From NCBI RefSeq assembly GCF_002092855.1, contig NZ_LVLC01000001.1, positions 558,001 to 622,000 on the forward strand: 64,000 nucleotides of DNA, read 5' to 3'. Source of the DNA: Campylobacter concisus. GTDB taxonomy: Bacteria; Campylobacterota; Campylobacteria; Campylobacterales; Campylobacteraceae. Within the stretch, counting starts at the first letter, position 1. Each line of letters begins with the position of its first letter. Positions 45,464 through 55,390 of the stretch are shown piece after piece. The position numbers and the translations under genes were made by a program. Under the pieces are notes generated by a model, which worked only from the letters and a program-made list of their open reading frames with translations, made no database searches and was not told the origin of the DNA.

Positions 45464-48108
45464 AGAGTAGCTTTCTCCTTGACTTCTTTAAAGCTTTCGA
45501 TATAGTCGTTTTCTCTGATGTCGTTAAAATTTTCAATACCAACGCCACACTCATAACCTTTAGCGACCTCTTTGACATCATCTTTGAAGCGTTTTAGCGA
45601 ACTTACCAAGCCCTCATAAACAACCACTCCTTCTCTAATAAGGCGAATTTTTGCCCCTCTGTTTATCGTGCCCTCAGTGACGATACATCCAGCAATAGTT
45701 CCAACTTTTGGCACATGGATCACTTGGCGAACCTGAGCTTGACCAAGCTGCTCTTCTCTGATGATCGGTGACATTAATCCACCTAAAATCGCCTTCACAT
45801 CGTCAATTAAATTATAGATAACATTATAAGTCTTTATCTCAACACCGCTCTCTTTTGCCTTTTCTTTTATCTCGCCAGTTGGTCTTATGTTAAAACCAAG
45901 GATTATACAGTCTTCGCTCGCACTAGCAAGTGCCACGTCGCTTTGCGTGATGCCGCCAACACCTGAGTGGATGACATTTACTCTGATCTCATCATTTGCT
46001 AGTTTTTCTAGACTTGCTTTTAGTGCCTCAAGTGAGCCACCAACGTCAGCTTTGATGATGACTGGAAGTGTCTTTAGCTCGCCCTCAGCGATCTTAGCAC
46101 TAAGCTCATCGATACTAACTTTCGTACTCTTGCTGAGCTCTTTTTGGCGGATGTATTCGGCTTTTTTCTGTGCGTATTCACGAGCCTCTTTGTCAGTTTT
46201 TACGCCTATTAATGTCTCGCCTGCCTCTGCTATCTCGCTAAGACCTACTATAACACCGCATTCGCCTGGTTTTATATCTTGCAAAGGCTTACCTTGGTCA
46301 TCAAGCAAGCTTCTTATCTTTCCATATGCAACACCAGCTACGACAGTATCTCCAACATGAAGCGTGCCATTTTCAACGATAATAGTAGCGACTGGGCCAC
46401 GACCTTTTTGAAGTGAGCTCTCGATGACAGTTGCTTTTGCGTTTGCCTTTGGATTTGCTTTTAGCTCTAAAAGATCAGCTTGTAAAAGTACAATCTCAAG
46501 CAGATCATCTATACCCATGCCTGTTTTTGCAGAGATTGGCACAAATTCATATTTTCCGCCCCACTCTGTTGGCATGATATCAAGCTCGGCAAGACCAGTT
46601 TTTACTAGATCAGGATTTGCTGACTCTTTATCCATTTTGTTTATAGCGATGATTATTGGTACACCAGCAGCTTTTGCGTGGCTGACCGCCTCTTTTGTTT
46701 GTGGTTTTACGCCATCATCTGCTGCAACAACAATGATAACTATATCAGTTACACCAGCACCTCTTGCACGCATAGCAGTAAATGCTTCGTGACCTGGGGT
46801 GTCAATAAATGTGATGTTTTTGCCGTTTTTATTTACCATATAAGCACCAACATGCTGAGTGATACCACCGGCCTCTCCTGCTGCTACACGTGATTTTCTT
46901 ATGTAATCAAGCAATGAAGTTTTACCATGATCAACGTGACCCATGATGGTTATGACTGGTGCTCTTGGCTGGAGATTTTCATCGTCTTTTATCTCTTCTT
47001 CATAGGCTGCTACGTAGTCAAATTCTTTTTGATCATCGATGATATTAACCTCTACATTAAACTCATCAGCCAAAATTTCTATCGCATCTTCATCCAAAAA
47101 GTCATTTTTTGTTGTCATCATGCCAAGCATGAAAAGCTTACCAATGATCTCGCTTGGCTGTTTGTTTAGCTTTTCAGCAAATTCATAAACACGAATTTCT
47201 TTTGGAATATTTATAGACGTCACAGCTTCATTATTTTGTTTATTTTCAGGCTTTTTGTGTTTTTTTCTAGCTCTTCTTTGAATGCCGCCCTCGCCAAAAG
47301 AATTTATTGTATTATTGACCGTAGTTCTCATAACATTTGGCTGTTTTGTCTTTTGAGCTGGTGCTGGTGCCGGAGTTTTAAAACTAAAATCAGGAAGAAC
47401 GACTACATCTTCATCTTCTAGCACTATGTCACCAAAATAACTTCCGTCAAGCAGATCCATCTTCTGGGCGCTATCCTTTTTACTTGCAACAACTACTTTT
47501 TTATCTTTTTTCTTTTTCTTAGCTAAATTTTCATCACTTGCTGAAAACATACTTTTAAAATCGCTTATGTTAGCTATGCTTGGTTCAGGCTTTTTCTCTT
47601 CTTTTGTAGCAATTGGTGCTTCATAATCTTTTTTCTTTTTTACTATCACAAGGCCACGTCTTTTTTGAGTCACATCGGCCAAACTCTCTTTTGGTCTTGG
47701 AGCTTCGACTTGTTTTTGCTCTACTTTGATTTCTTCTTTTTTAGGCTCAATTTTTTGTTTTTCTTCTAAAATTTGTGCCTCTTTCTTAGGCTCAGCTTTT
47801 ACCGACTTTGACTCAGTTTTAGTAGTAGCTTTTTTAGGTTCACTCTTTTGCTTTTCTTCTTTTTTTACTGACTCTTTTTCTACTTCTTTTTTAGGCTCTT
47901 TTTTTGGTTTAGGTTCACTCTTTTTCTTTTTAAATTTATCTGGTATCACGCCAGTTTGAACATATTCATATATAGCTTCGGCCTCTTCAAGGCTAACTGC
48001 ATTTGAGTGAGTTTTGACTTTTAATCCTAGCTCTTGAGCTTTTTCTACTATCTCTTTACTTGGATAGCCAAGCTCGTTTGCGATCTCTGAAATCCTAACA
48101 TTGCTCAT
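45460..48108 (-). CDS. infB: Translation initiation factor IF-2
   Basis: 882 residues. An N-terminal helical module ([10 protein letters not shown]) is followed by a long Lys/Glu-rich linker with KKE/EPK repeats (about 58-150), a second IF2_N-like domain, the GTPase domain with [12 protein letters not shown] (G1), DTPGHEAF (G3) and NKMD (G4), and domains II-IV. The linker is low-complexity and likely varies between strains. It lies in the conserved thrB-ylxR-infB-rbfA-rimP block. Confidence 0.97.
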   Translation of the reverse strand: MSNVRISEIANELGYPSKEIVEKAQELGLKVKTHSNAVSLEEAEAIYEYVQTGVIPDKFKKKKSEPKPKKEPKKEVEKESVKKEEKQKSEPKKATTKTESKSVKAEPKKEAQILEEKQKIEPKKEEIKVEQKQVEAPRPKESLADVTQKRRGLVIVKKKKDYEAPIATKEEKKPEPSIANISDFKSMFSASDENLAKKKKKDKKVVVASKKDSAQKMDLLDGSYFGDIVLEDEDVVVLPDFSFKTPAPAPAQKTKQPNVMRTTVNNTINSFGEGGIQRRARKKHKKPENKQNNEAVTSINIPKEIRVYEFAEKLNKQPSEIIGKLFMLGMMTTKNDFLDEDAIEILADEFNVEVNIIDDQKEFDYVAAYEEEIKDDENLQPRAPVITIMGHVDHGKTSLLDYIRKSRVAAGEAGGITQHVGAYMVNKNGKNITFIDTPGHEAFTAMRARGAGVTDIVIIVVAADDGVKPQTKEAVSHAKAAGVPIIIAINKMDKESANPDLVKTGLAELDIMPTEWGGKYEFVPISAKTGMGIDDLLEIVLLQADLLELKANPKANAKATVIESSLQKGRGPVATIIVENGTLHVGDTVVAGVAYGKIRSLLDDQGKPLQDIKPGECGVIVGLSEIAEAGETLIGVKTDKEAREYAQKKAEYIRQKELSKSTKVSIDELSAKIAEGELKTLPVIIKADVGGSLEALKASLEKLANDEIRVNVIHSGVGGITQSDVALASASEDCIILGFNIRPTGEIKEKAKESGVEIKTYNVIYNLIDDVKAILGGLMSPIIREEQLGQAQVRQVIHVPKVGTIAGCIVTEGTINRGAKIRLIREGVVVYEGLVSSLKRFKDDVKEVAKGYECGVGIENFNDIRENDYIESFKEVKEKATL

Positions 48109-48349
48109 TTAAGAGTATCTCCTTTAACTTCGGTGCATCACAAATAAAAGCACCTTTAGTTTGTTTATCAATTATTTTTTTTAAAATTTTTATATCTTTT
48201 TGTATACATTTGTCACACAGATAAAAGCTACGACCATTTCCTTTGCCATGCTCTAAATTTTTACCTACCAAGCGGTATCTTTTTAGCAAGCTCTGAGAAA
48301 TTTTAATTTTACAAGCGACACATGTCCTTACAGGATTATTTTTGTTCAT
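48095..48349 (-). CDS. YlxR-family (DUF448) nucleic-acid-binding protein
   Basis: 84 residues. The family opening [19 protein letters not shown] and a central [17 protein letters not shown] (RGR/S-x-Y-x-C pattern) are present; the four Cys could bind zinc. YlxR proteins lie next to infB in most bacteria and are thought to bind RNA or the nucleoid. Its stop overlaps the infB start by 14 bases. Confidence 0.85.
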   Translation of the reverse strand: MNKNNPVRTCVACKIKISQSLLKRYRLVGKNLEHGKGNGRSFYLCDKCIQKDIKILKKIIDKQTKGAFICDAPKLKEILLNEQC

Positions 48350-48370
48350 TATATCTTTTTAAACTTGTTT

Positions 48371-49255
48371 TTAGCTTTGCGTAATTTCGTATCCATCGTT
48401 ATCAAATGAAAAAACCTCAACCCTAAAATCACCAAATTTACTCTTTAAAATATCTCGTAAATTTTTAGCATCATCTTTGTAAGCGATGTTTAAAAAGCTT
48501 GAACCTGAGCCTGAAAGCGTGCTCATTAAAGCACCATTTTCATAAGCTATTTTTCTAACTTCAAAAAGTTCTTCTAAAGCGTGCATTCTACGCTCTTCAT
48601 GCATCAAATCTTTGCTTGCTATTTTTAAGAGATCATACTTTTTTTCATAAAAACAAGACGTTAAAAAAGCGGCATGAGATAAGTTATTTACGCATTCTTT
48701 CATCGTATAGTTCTTTGGTAAAATTTGTCTTGACGAGGATGTGCTCATCGGTTTATTTGGGATAACAACTACTGCTTTTATCTCATCGCTTAAACTTATT
48801 TTATTTGCGTAAACATTACCATTTTTTACGATCGCGCTGATAAATCCACCGTGAACTGCTGGCGAGATATTATCAGGATGGGTTTCATAGATGATAGCTT
48901 TATTTAAAACTGTCTCTTTGCTTGCCTTAAAGCCAGCCATTTCGTACGCTGAAGCAATGGCCCCAACGATAACAGCAGAGCTACTGCCAAGCCCCCTTGA
49001 AAATGGGATATTATTTTCAAAAACGACTCTAAAATTTTCATTTTTACCAGTTAGCTCAAAAAAAATTTCATTAAAAATACTTAAGAATATATTGTTTCTC
49101 TTTAAATTTACACTTCCACTGCCTTCGCCGTTTATCGACACTGAGCTAAATTTTGCTGACTCGATTTTCACACTATTAAAAAGCTTCAAACTAAGCCCCA
49201 AAGCATCAAAACCAGGACCCAAATTTGCACTTGTTGCAGGCACTAAGATGTTCAA
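48371..49255 (-). CDS. thrB: Homoserine kinase
   Basis: 294 residues, GHMP kinase family; phosphorylates homoserine in threonine synthesis. N-terminal VPATSANLGPGFDALG, the ATP loop PFSRGLGSSSAVIVGA and the C-terminal STLSGSGSSFLNI are all present. It starts 8 bases after the tsaB-like gene, as in C. jejuni. Confidence 0.95.
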   Translation of the reverse strand: MNILVPATSANLGPGFDALGLSLKLFNSVKIESAKFSSVSINGEGSGSVNLKRNNIFLSIFNEIFFELTGKNENFRVVFENNIPFSRGLGSSSAVIVGAIASAYEMAGFKASKETVLNKAIIYETHPDNISPAVHGGFISAIVKNGNVYANKISLSDEIKAVVVIPNKPMSTSSSRQILPKNYTMKECVNNLSHAAFLTSCFYEKKYDLLKIASKDLMHEERRMHALEELFEVRKIAYENGALMSTLSGSGSSFLNIAYKDDAKNLRDILKSKFGDFRVEVFSFDNDGYEITQS

Positions 49256-49263
49256 AATTTCTC

Positions 49264-49665
49264 CTAAACTGCTTGGATGATATAATCTGGAAGTGTATCT
49301 GAATTTAGTTTTAATTCATCTAAATTTAAAGGCAACCTAAATCCTACTGGCTCCACTTTTTCAAGTGAAATTTTGCCATCTTTTAAAACAAAACTTAAAT
49401 TTTTATTTACTCTTATAGCTTGGTGACCATTTAAACTAAAGCCACTAACGGCGTAAAATTTGCAGCCTTTAGCCAAAGAAAATGTTTTTAATATTACATA
49501 GGCCACCTTTAGCCCCATGAAGCTTCCAGGCGTATTTGCATAGATAATTTTTGTGATATTAAATTTAGAGGATAAATTTTCTAAGATTTTTATCAAAGCT
49601 TCACTGACATGTTCATCAGTCGTAATTTCATCAAATTTTACGCCGTCTTTATAAACTCCAACCAA
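49264..49665 (-). CDS. tsaB: TsaB-like protein (tRNA t6A modification), true start probably upstream
   Basis: From the TTG at 49665 it is 133 residues, but the same frame continues upstream and encodes IEILVVSLSTPLLVGVYKDG, which matches the first strand of the ASKHA fold in TsaB (usual form: ILAIDTST...). Hence translation probably starts further 5', near 49701, where only ATT (49701-49699) or ATA (49710-49708) is in frame before the lpxC stop. PGSFMGLKVAYVILKTFSLAKGC corresponds to TsaB's GPGSFTGLRIG helix. TsaB scaffolds TsaD in N6-threonylcarbamoyladenosine formation. At about 145 residues it is shorter than E. coli TsaB, as is common in epsilonproteobacteria. Confidence 0.72.
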   Translation of the reverse strand: MVGVYKDGVKFDEITTDEHVSEALIKILENLSSKFNITKIIYANTPGSFMGLKVAYVILKTFSLAKGCKFYAVSGFSLNGHQAIRVNKNLSFVLKDGKISLEKVEPVGFRLPLNLDELKLNSDTLPDYIIQAV

Positions 49666-49706
49666 GAGCGGAGTCGATAAAGAGACAACTAAAATTTCAA
49701 TATTTT

Positions 49707-50591
49707 CTATGCAAATACCTTTTGATACTCTTTTAGAAGTTCGCCATTTAGAGTTGCGATCTCGTAGTTTTTCTCATCGGACATCAAAGCAAGAGTTAAT
49801 TTGTGATTTAGGTCATGGCTTCCAGCAAATGCTGTATAATCGCCCAACAAAGGCGCTCCAAGCAAGCTTAAATCACCGATCGCATCTAAAATTTTGTGCC
49901 TTACAAACTCATTTTCAAATCTCAAGCCTTCTGGATTTAGGATATGTGTATCATCGATTGCCACGGCATTATCAAGTGATGCACCAAGGGCTAAATTTTG
50001 AGCTTGTAAACGTTGTAAATCTTTTAAAAAGCCAAAAGTTCTAGCACGAGCTATATTTTTTATAAAAGAGCTTTTACTAAAATCAAAAACATATCTTTGT
50101 TCACCAATAACTGGATGATCAAATTTTATCGTATAGTCAAATTTTGGACTTCTTGAAGGTGAAGTTCGTACAAATTTAGAACCCTCAACGACTTCAACTT
50201 CGCGCCTAACAAGAATTACTTTTTTGCCAGCATCAAGATATCTTATGCCAGCTTCATCAAGTAGCATGCAAAAGCTTATTGCACTGCCATCCATCACTGG
50301 AATTTCATTTGCATCAACAGAGATTCTAATATTATCAATGCCATAACCATTTATGGCTGACATTAGATGCTCAATCGTACTAATAAAGCCCTTTTCATTG
50401 CCAACAACAGTTGCCATCTGCGTATTTATAACATTTTTAGGTTCAGCTTTAAAACTAATACCAAGATCTTCTCGGTGCAAAATAATACCAGAATTTGCAT
50501 CAAGAGGTTCTAGTATAAGTCTTATCGGCTCACCTTTATGAAGCCCTATACCAACGGTCTCAACGCGTCTTGCGATAGTAGTTTGTTTCAA
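49707..50591 (-). CDS. lpxC: UDP-3-O-acyl-N-acetylglucosamine deacetylase
   Basis: 294 residues; committed step of lipid A synthesis. Zinc ligands and active site: STIEHLMSAINGYGIDN (His), MDGSA, RHKILDAIGDLSLLG (His and Asp) and GSHDLNHKL with the catalytic His. TTTCAAGAATTTTCC-type leader with RBS AAGGAAA precedes the ATG. It is 61 bases behind the M23 peptidase gene. Confidence 0.96.
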   Translation of the reverse strand: MKQTTIARRVETVGIGLHKGEPIRLILEPLDANSGIILHREDLGISFKAEPKNVINTQMATVVGNEKGFISTIEHLMSAINGYGIDNIRISVDANEIPVMDGSAISFCMLLDEAGIRYLDAGKKVILVRREVEVVEGSKFVRTSPSRSPKFDYTIKFDHPVIGEQRYVFDFSKSSFIKNIARARTFGFLKDLQRLQAQNLALGASLDNAVAIDDTHILNPEGLRFENEFVRHKILDAIGDLSLLGAPLLGDYTAFAGSHDLNHKLTLALMSDEKNYEIATLNGELLKEYQKVFA

Positions 50592-50652
50592 GAATTTTCC
50601 TTATATTTTTAATCTGCTTATGATAGCACTAAAAAATCAATTTTGCAAATTT

Positions 50653-52023
50653 TTAGTTCTTGTCTATCATCGCTTTTGCAACATCTAAGACACTTGTGAT
50701 ATTGTCTTTTATCCACTTTTTGTCCATCCATTGTTGTGGTCTTACCTCTTCGCCTTGAACCAAAATTCCAAAGTGAAGGTGATCGCCAAGTGCAAGACCA
50801 CTAGTTCCAGTAGTACCTATCTGATCGCCAGCTGCCACCATATCGCCCTCTTTTACTCTAGCGCTTGAGCAGTGTCCATAAAGCGAATAAAGCCCAAATC
50901 CATGATCGATCACAATATTTAATCCATAAATTCCATTTTCAGATGCTAGCACAACACGACCGGCATTACTAGCTATTATAGGGGCTGCTGCCACACTTGC
51001 AAAGTCTATTCCCATATGCCATGATTCGCTTACTTGCTCGTTATTATATGTATAGTATCGGTGATCGGCGAAGTCAGCCACTTTTTTACCATTTCTTAGT
51101 GGATAAAATGGTGTCACACTAAAGCCAGATAACATCTTATCGCCAGGATTTGTAGTAAGTGCTGTTATTTTTTCTTCGTTTGAATTTCTAAGCGTTTCAT
51201 TGACAAATCTCATTTTTTCAAGCCTTGAAAGCGCACTCGGATCTTTTGCATATTGATCAGTTAGATCAACTATCTTACCATCTAAAAATCTATCATTTAA
51301 TGCAATAGTTGAAGTTTTATACTTTACATTTTCGTAAAAATATCTAACATGTGACTTGCTTTCGTTGCCTGCAAAGTCTCTTGCAATGACCTCAGCACTA
51401 AAATTTTCAACCTGAACTGGCCAAGCAACAAGTGCTGCATAAAAGCCCTCTTTATAAAATGGCACTGCCTTAAATTTCTTACCAAAATTTGTCTGTACAT
51501 AGACCTCTTTTAGCTGATTATCAGTTGCTCTAAAGACCACAACAGCACTACCACCTTTTGAGATAGAATAAGACTGTGAAAGCACGTAAAGATCAGGTTT
51601 TGAAGTATCAAGCACTACTTCGACTTTTTTACTAGCTTTATTGCCAGTAAAAAAGCTCCATTTGCTAGTATCTACAGCTTCGATATTCATCTCATAGGTA
51701 TCTTTTTGAGCAAAAAAGCCAGTCTTTGGAAAGGTTAAATTTACATCAAGTTCAGTACTTGGATTTTGTATGATTTGATTTAATAAATTTAGATCATTTT
51801 TCCCATCATTCATACTAATTCGTACAAATTTTATACCACTATCATCTTTAAATTTGATATTCATTGGGGTTCTAAGATTCCAATAAACCTTATCAGCAAC
51901 ACCGATTATCGGCTCATTTCGCTCAAAATCTTTTGACATCAAAGCATAGCCAAAACTACCGGCTAAAATTAAAATTAGCAAAAGCACAACAATACCAAAA
52001 CCGCCAATTCCACGTCTATACAT
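50653..52023 (-). CDS. M23-family peptidoglycan endopeptidase
   Basis: 456 residues with an N-terminal membrane anchor (about 8-28), a long beta-rich extracytoplasmic region, and a C-terminal LytM domain: WHMGIDFAS (His/Asp zinc ligands), LYGHCSS and GDHLHFGIL (HxH). All catalytic ligands are present, so it should be active, unlike degenerate EnvC-type members. The C. jejuni gene at this site encodes an endopeptidase, Pgp3, involved in helical cell shape (from memory). It is 62 bases behind tyrA. Confidence 0.9.
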   Translation of the reverse strand: MYRRGIGGFGIVVLLLILILAGSFGYALMSKDFERNEPIIGVADKVYWNLRTPMNIKFKDDSGIKFVRISMNDGKNDLNLLNQIIQNPSTELDVNLTFPKTGFFAQKDTYEMNIEAVDTSKWSFFTGNKASKKVEVVLDTSKPDLYVLSQSYSISKGGSAVVVFRATDNQLKEVYVQTNFGKKFKAVPFYKEGFYAALVAWPVQVENFSAEVIARDFAGNESKSHVRYFYENVKYKTSTIALNDRFLDGKIVDLTDQYAKDPSALSRLEKMRFVNETLRNSNEEKITALTTNPGDKMLSGFSVTPFYPLRNGKKVADFADHRYYTYNNEQVSESWHMGIDFASVAAAPIIASNAGRVVLASENGIYGLNIVIDHGFGLYSLYGHCSSARVKEGDMVAAGDQIGTTGTSGLALGDHLHFGILVQGEEVRPQQWMDKKWIKDNITSVLDVAKAMIDKN

Positions 52024-52085
52024 ATATTTTTACCTTAAATTTTATTTGCGAAATTTTACACGTAAATCAATAAATTTTTAGTTAA

Positions 52086-52916
52086 TTACAAAATTTCTCT
52101 TACAGCTCTAGCGTCGCTCATCCAAGCAAAAAGTTCATCCCAGCGTTCATCTTTGATGAGATCTTTGCACAAATTTAGCTCTTTTTCAAACATATTTATA
52201 GCTTCAACAACATTATTTTTATTTTGCTTAAAAATATCACTCCACATAAAAGGCGAACTCTTTGCGACACGTATCATTCCCTTAAATGTAGGTCCACCTA
52301 GTGCTACGATATGCCTTTTATCCTCTTCTTTTAAAATTCCACTCGCTAGAGAAAATGCAATCGCATGAGGCAAATGCGAAATAAGACCCACGTGATGATC
52401 ATGTTCTTTCGCACTCATAAAAATAATCTTCATACCAAGGCAAGAAAATAACTCAACGCTTCTTTTTACATGTTTTTCTGCGCTTTCTGCAAAGTCACAA
52501 ACAATAACAGTTGCCCCTGTGTAAAGTGATTTGAAAGCAGCCTCTGGACCAGAATACTCGGTACCTGCCATTGGATGAGCTGGGATAAAATTTTTACGAA
52601 TTTTTTCTGGCACAGCTTCTATTATCTTTTGTTTGGTTGAGCCAAAATCAATGATAGTTGTATCTTCGCTAATATCGGTTAAATTTTGCACGATGCTCAC
52701 GATAGCCTCGACTGGCACAGCCAAAAAGATGATGTCACACTTCTTTTTCATCTCGTCAATGCTTAAAATTTCATGCACCAAGCCAAGCTCTAAGGCCTTT
52801 TTGCTATGATTTTCGTCTTTATCGTATCCGCTAACACAAGAGATTAATTTTTCATCTTTTAATGCTAGCCCAAGTGAGCCACCCATAAGACCAAGTCCGA
52901 TGATACCTATTTTCAT
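52086..52916 (-). CDS. tyrA: Prephenate dehydrogenase
   Basis: 276 residues, monofunctional TyrA for tyrosine synthesis. The NAD fold starts GIIGLGLMGGSLGLAL; HPMAGTEYSGPEAA has the catalytic His, and HDHHVGLISHLPHAIAF is the conserved helical-domain motif. There is no fused chorismate mutase or ACT domain. It is the first gene of the tyrA-ribD run; the promoter is probably the TATAAT at 52968-52973, which overlaps that of bamA. Confidence 0.95.
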   Translation of the reverse strand: MKIGIIGLGLMGGSLGLALKDEKLISCVSGYDKDENHSKKALELGLVHEILSIDEMKKKCDIIFLAVPVEAIVSIVQNLTDISEDTTIIDFGSTKQKIIEAVPEKIRKNFIPAHPMAGTEYSGPEAAFKSLYTGATVIVCDFAESAEKHVKRSVELFSCLGMKIIFMSAKEHDHHVGLISHLPHAIAFSLASGILKEEDKRHIVALGGPTFKGMIRVAKSSPFMWSDIFKQNKNNVVEAINMFEKELNLCKDLIKDERWDELFAWMSDARAVREIL

Positions 52917-52966
52917 AAAAAACCTTCAAAATTATAAAATTTAAATTTATTAAAAATAAAATATGA

Positions 52967-52972
52967 TATTAT
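52967..52972 (+). promoter_or_regulatory. Predicted -10 box of bamA
   Basis: AATATGATATTATACGC: TATTAT with an upstream TG, 34 bases before the bamA ATG. It shares bases with a minus-strand TATAAT. Confidence 0.55.
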
Positions 52973-52973
52973 A
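52968..52973 (-). promoter_or_regulatory. Predicted -10 box of tyrA
   Basis: Minus-strand GTGCGTATAATATC: perfect TATAAT 52 bases before the tyrA ATG, lying over the bamA -10 box on the other strand. Confidence 0.5.
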
Positions 52974-53005
52974 CGCACTTATACTAAAACTCTAGGTTAA
53001 ATTTA

Positions 53006-55261
53006 ATGAAAAAGAAATTATTTTTATTAGCATTAGCTTTCAGTGGCCTAAGCGCACAAACAATCCAGTCAATAAATTTTAAAGGCCTAATTCACCTTTC
53101 GCCTGAAGTAGCAAGCCAAATAATGGGCCTAAAAGTCGGTCAGGATTTGACTCCAAAGCTTAGCGATAAGGCGATCACAAATTTATACAAACAAAATTAT
53201 TTCGACGATATCTACATAGAAGATACAGGCAATGGCAATCTTTTAGTAGCTGTAAAAGAGAAGCCAAGTGTTGCGAGAGTCGATCTAAAAGGCGTCGTAA
53301 CAAATGATAAAACTGCCATAGAGTCGCTAATCAACATCAAACCAGGCAATATGTATGATGAGCTTACAATAGAAAAAACTAAAGAGAGAATTCGTCAGTA
53401 TTATGAGTCAAAGGGTTATTTTGATACCGTTGTAGACGTAGAAAAACAACCAGTTGCAGATAACGACAGCTCACTTTTCATAACGCTCAACATAAACCGC
53501 GGCGAAAATATGATAATCAAAAATGTAAATTTAGTCGGTGCAAAAGAGTTTGATTATGACGACATTGAGCCAGTAGTTGCAAATAAAAGTAGAGAATTTA
53601 TGGGCTGGCTTTGGGGCAGAAATGATGGTAAAGTTAAACTTTTTGAGCTTGAAAATGACCCAGCAAGGATCCAAGACAAATATTTCCAAAAAGGCTATTT
53701 AGACGCGACTATTTCGTCACCTTATTTAAATTCATCGTTTGATAACTACACAGCTGATCTTACTTATTATGTTCATGAGGGTGAGCCTTATAAGGTTTCA
53801 AATGTAAGTATTACAGCACCTGAAGAGCTAGAGCTTGACACTAAAAAGATTATAGATGACTTTAGGCTTGAGGCTGGCGATACAATGAACTCAGCAAGAC
53901 TTCGCCAAGATATGAAAAAGCTCGATGATATGGTTGCTGATAAAGGTTATGCGTTTGTAAAAGTCTATCCAAAGACTGATAAATTTGATGAAAACAAAAC
54001 TGTCGATATTGATTATGAAGTAGATCCTGGTGAAAAAGTATATATAAGAAATGTTCAAATTTCAGGAAACGATAGGACTGTTGACCGCGTTGTAAGACGC
54101 GAACTTTATCTAACTGAAGGAAATTTATATAGCAGAACCGACCTTCAAGACTCAAAAGATGCATTAAAAAGAACAAGCTACTTTGACGATGTTGAGATAG
54201 AAGAAGATCCAGTTGATAAAAATACTGTCGATCTAAAAGTAAAAGTAAAAGAGGCTTCGACTGGCTCAATAAGCGGCGGTATCGGATACGGCAGTAGTGA
54301 CGGACTATTATTAAATGCAGCACTTTCTGACACAAATATCTTTGGCTCTGGCCTTCAAGGACAAGTAAGTGTTGATAAAAGTGACAGAGAGCTTTCAGGC
54401 CAGATAAGTCTTACAAACCCAAGAATTTTTGACTCAGAGTATAGCCTTGGTGGAACACTTTACGCAAATGACTATGACTGGAGAACATATAAAGAGAGAA
54501 GCTATGGCTTTAGCACAACACTAGGTAGAAAACTAACTAGAAATTTAAGTGCATCACTTACTTATAACATTGAGCAAAGCAAAATTACCTTAAAAGATGA
54601 TGAACTAAGAGATATCAACACAAAAACCAAAAAAGAAATTTATAGAGAAGGTAAAGCTATAAAAAGCGCTATAACTCCGGCTTTAACATATAATAGCACC
54701 GATGATTATTACTTGCCAAGACGTGGCATCATAGCTAGCACATCATTTGAGATAGCTGGGCTTGGTGGCGATATAGACTTTATCAAAAATCGCACAAATT
54801 TCAACTACTACCTAGGCCTTAGAGAGTACATCGACTACGATCTTATCTTAAGATACAAGGCTAGCTTTGGCAAAATTTGGGAAAGAGGATATACCCCGAT
54901 CAACGAAAGACTTTACCTTGGTGGTATAAGAAGCTTGCGTGGTTACGAGAGCAGAACCGTATCTCCAAAGGTAAAATATAATGGCGACTACTACGAATAT
55001 GGCGGCGAAACTTCGTTTAATAATTCAGCTGAAATAAGCTTCCCTATAATAGATCGTGTCAAAATGCGTGGCGTTGTATTTTATGACTACGGCATGATCG
55101 GTGAGAATAGCCTAAATGAGATAAAAAGATCTTCAGTTGGTACTGGCATAGAATGGATAACTCCTATCGGACCACTTCAACTAATCTTTGCAAAAGCTCT
55201 TAAACCTAAAGAGGGCGATGATACAAATACATTTGAATTTACTATCGGAAGACGATTCTAA
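53006..55261 (+). CDS. bamA: Outer membrane assembly factor BamA
   Basis: 751 residues. A signal peptide (MKKKLFLLALAFSGLSA) precedes five POTRA domains (to about residue 410; repeats such as VKEKPSVARVDLKGVV and DYEVDPGEKVYIRNVQISGNDRT). A 16-strand C-terminal barrel follows with GGIGYGSSDGLLL and the conserved loop-6 motif LGGIRSLRGYESRTVSP; the last residues FTIGRRF end in Phe as expected for an outer-membrane protein. It inserts beta-barrels into the outer membrane. A strong hairpin ends the gene. Confidence 0.97.
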   Translation: MKKKLFLLALAFSGLSAQTIQSINFKGLIHLSPEVASQIMGLKVGQDLTPKLSDKAITNLYKQNYFDDIYIEDTGNGNLLVAVKEKPSVARVDLKGVVTNDKTAIESLINIKPGNMYDELTIEKTKERIRQYYESKGYFDTVVDVEKQPVADNDSSLFITLNINRGENMIIKNVNLVGAKEFDYDDIEPVVANKSREFMGWLWGRNDGKVKLFELENDPARIQDKYFQKGYLDATISSPYLNSSFDNYTADLTYYVHEGEPYKVSNVSITAPEELELDTKKIIDDFRLEAGDTMNSARLRQDMKKLDDMVADKGYAFVKVYPKTDKFDENKTVDIDYEVDPGEKVYIRNVQISGNDRTVDRVVRRELYLTEGNLYSRTDLQDSKDALKRTSYFDDVEIEEDPVDKNTVDLKVKVKEASTGSISGGIGYGSSDGLLLNAALSDTNIFGSGLQGQVSVDKSDRELSGQISLTNPRIFDSEYSLGGTLYANDYDWRTYKERSYGFSTTLGRKLTRNLSASLTYNIEQSKITLKDDELRDINTKTKKEIYREGKAIKSAITPALTYNSTDDYYLPRRGIIASTSFEIAGLGGDIDFIKNRTNFNYYLGLREYIDYDLILRYKASFGKIWERGYTPINERLYLGGIRSLRGYESRTVSPKVKYNGDYYEYGGETSFNNSAEISFPIIDRVKMRGVVFYDYGMIGENSLNEIKRSSVGTGIEWITPIGPLQLIFAKALKPKEGDDTNTFEFTIGRRF

Positions 55262-55269
55262 CAAGATAC

Positions 55270-55297
55270 TTTAAAGGGGCTAACTTGCCCCTTTAAA
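55270..55297 (+). terminator. Hairpin terminator of bamA
   Basis: TTTAAAGGGGC-TAACTT-GCCCCTTTAAA, a perfect 11-bp stem starting 8 bases after the stop codon. No T-run beyond the stem, so possibly inefficient. Confidence 0.6.
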
Positions 55298-55353
55298 CCT
55301 CCACAAATAAACAAACTTTAAGTCATATAAGAAAAAGCAAGGCAAACATTAGA

Positions 55354-55359
55354 TATAAT
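55354..55359 (+). promoter_or_regulatory. Predicted -10 box of the accD operon
   Basis: AACATTAGATATAATCCC: perfect TATAAT 31 bases before the accD ATG. Confidence 0.65.
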
Positions 55360-55390
55360 CCCACAATTTTTAATATAAGTGGGTAAAAAT

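Noticed and set aside
45887-46792. Long plus-strand frames opposite infB
   Set aside because: Ser/Phe-rich antisense translations of the GTPase domain without ribosome binding sites.
53862-54335. 157-codon minus-strand frame inside bamA
   Set aside because: Composition (Leu/Tyr/His-rich, no motif) is that of an antisense frame of the barrel-coding region; bamA is certain.
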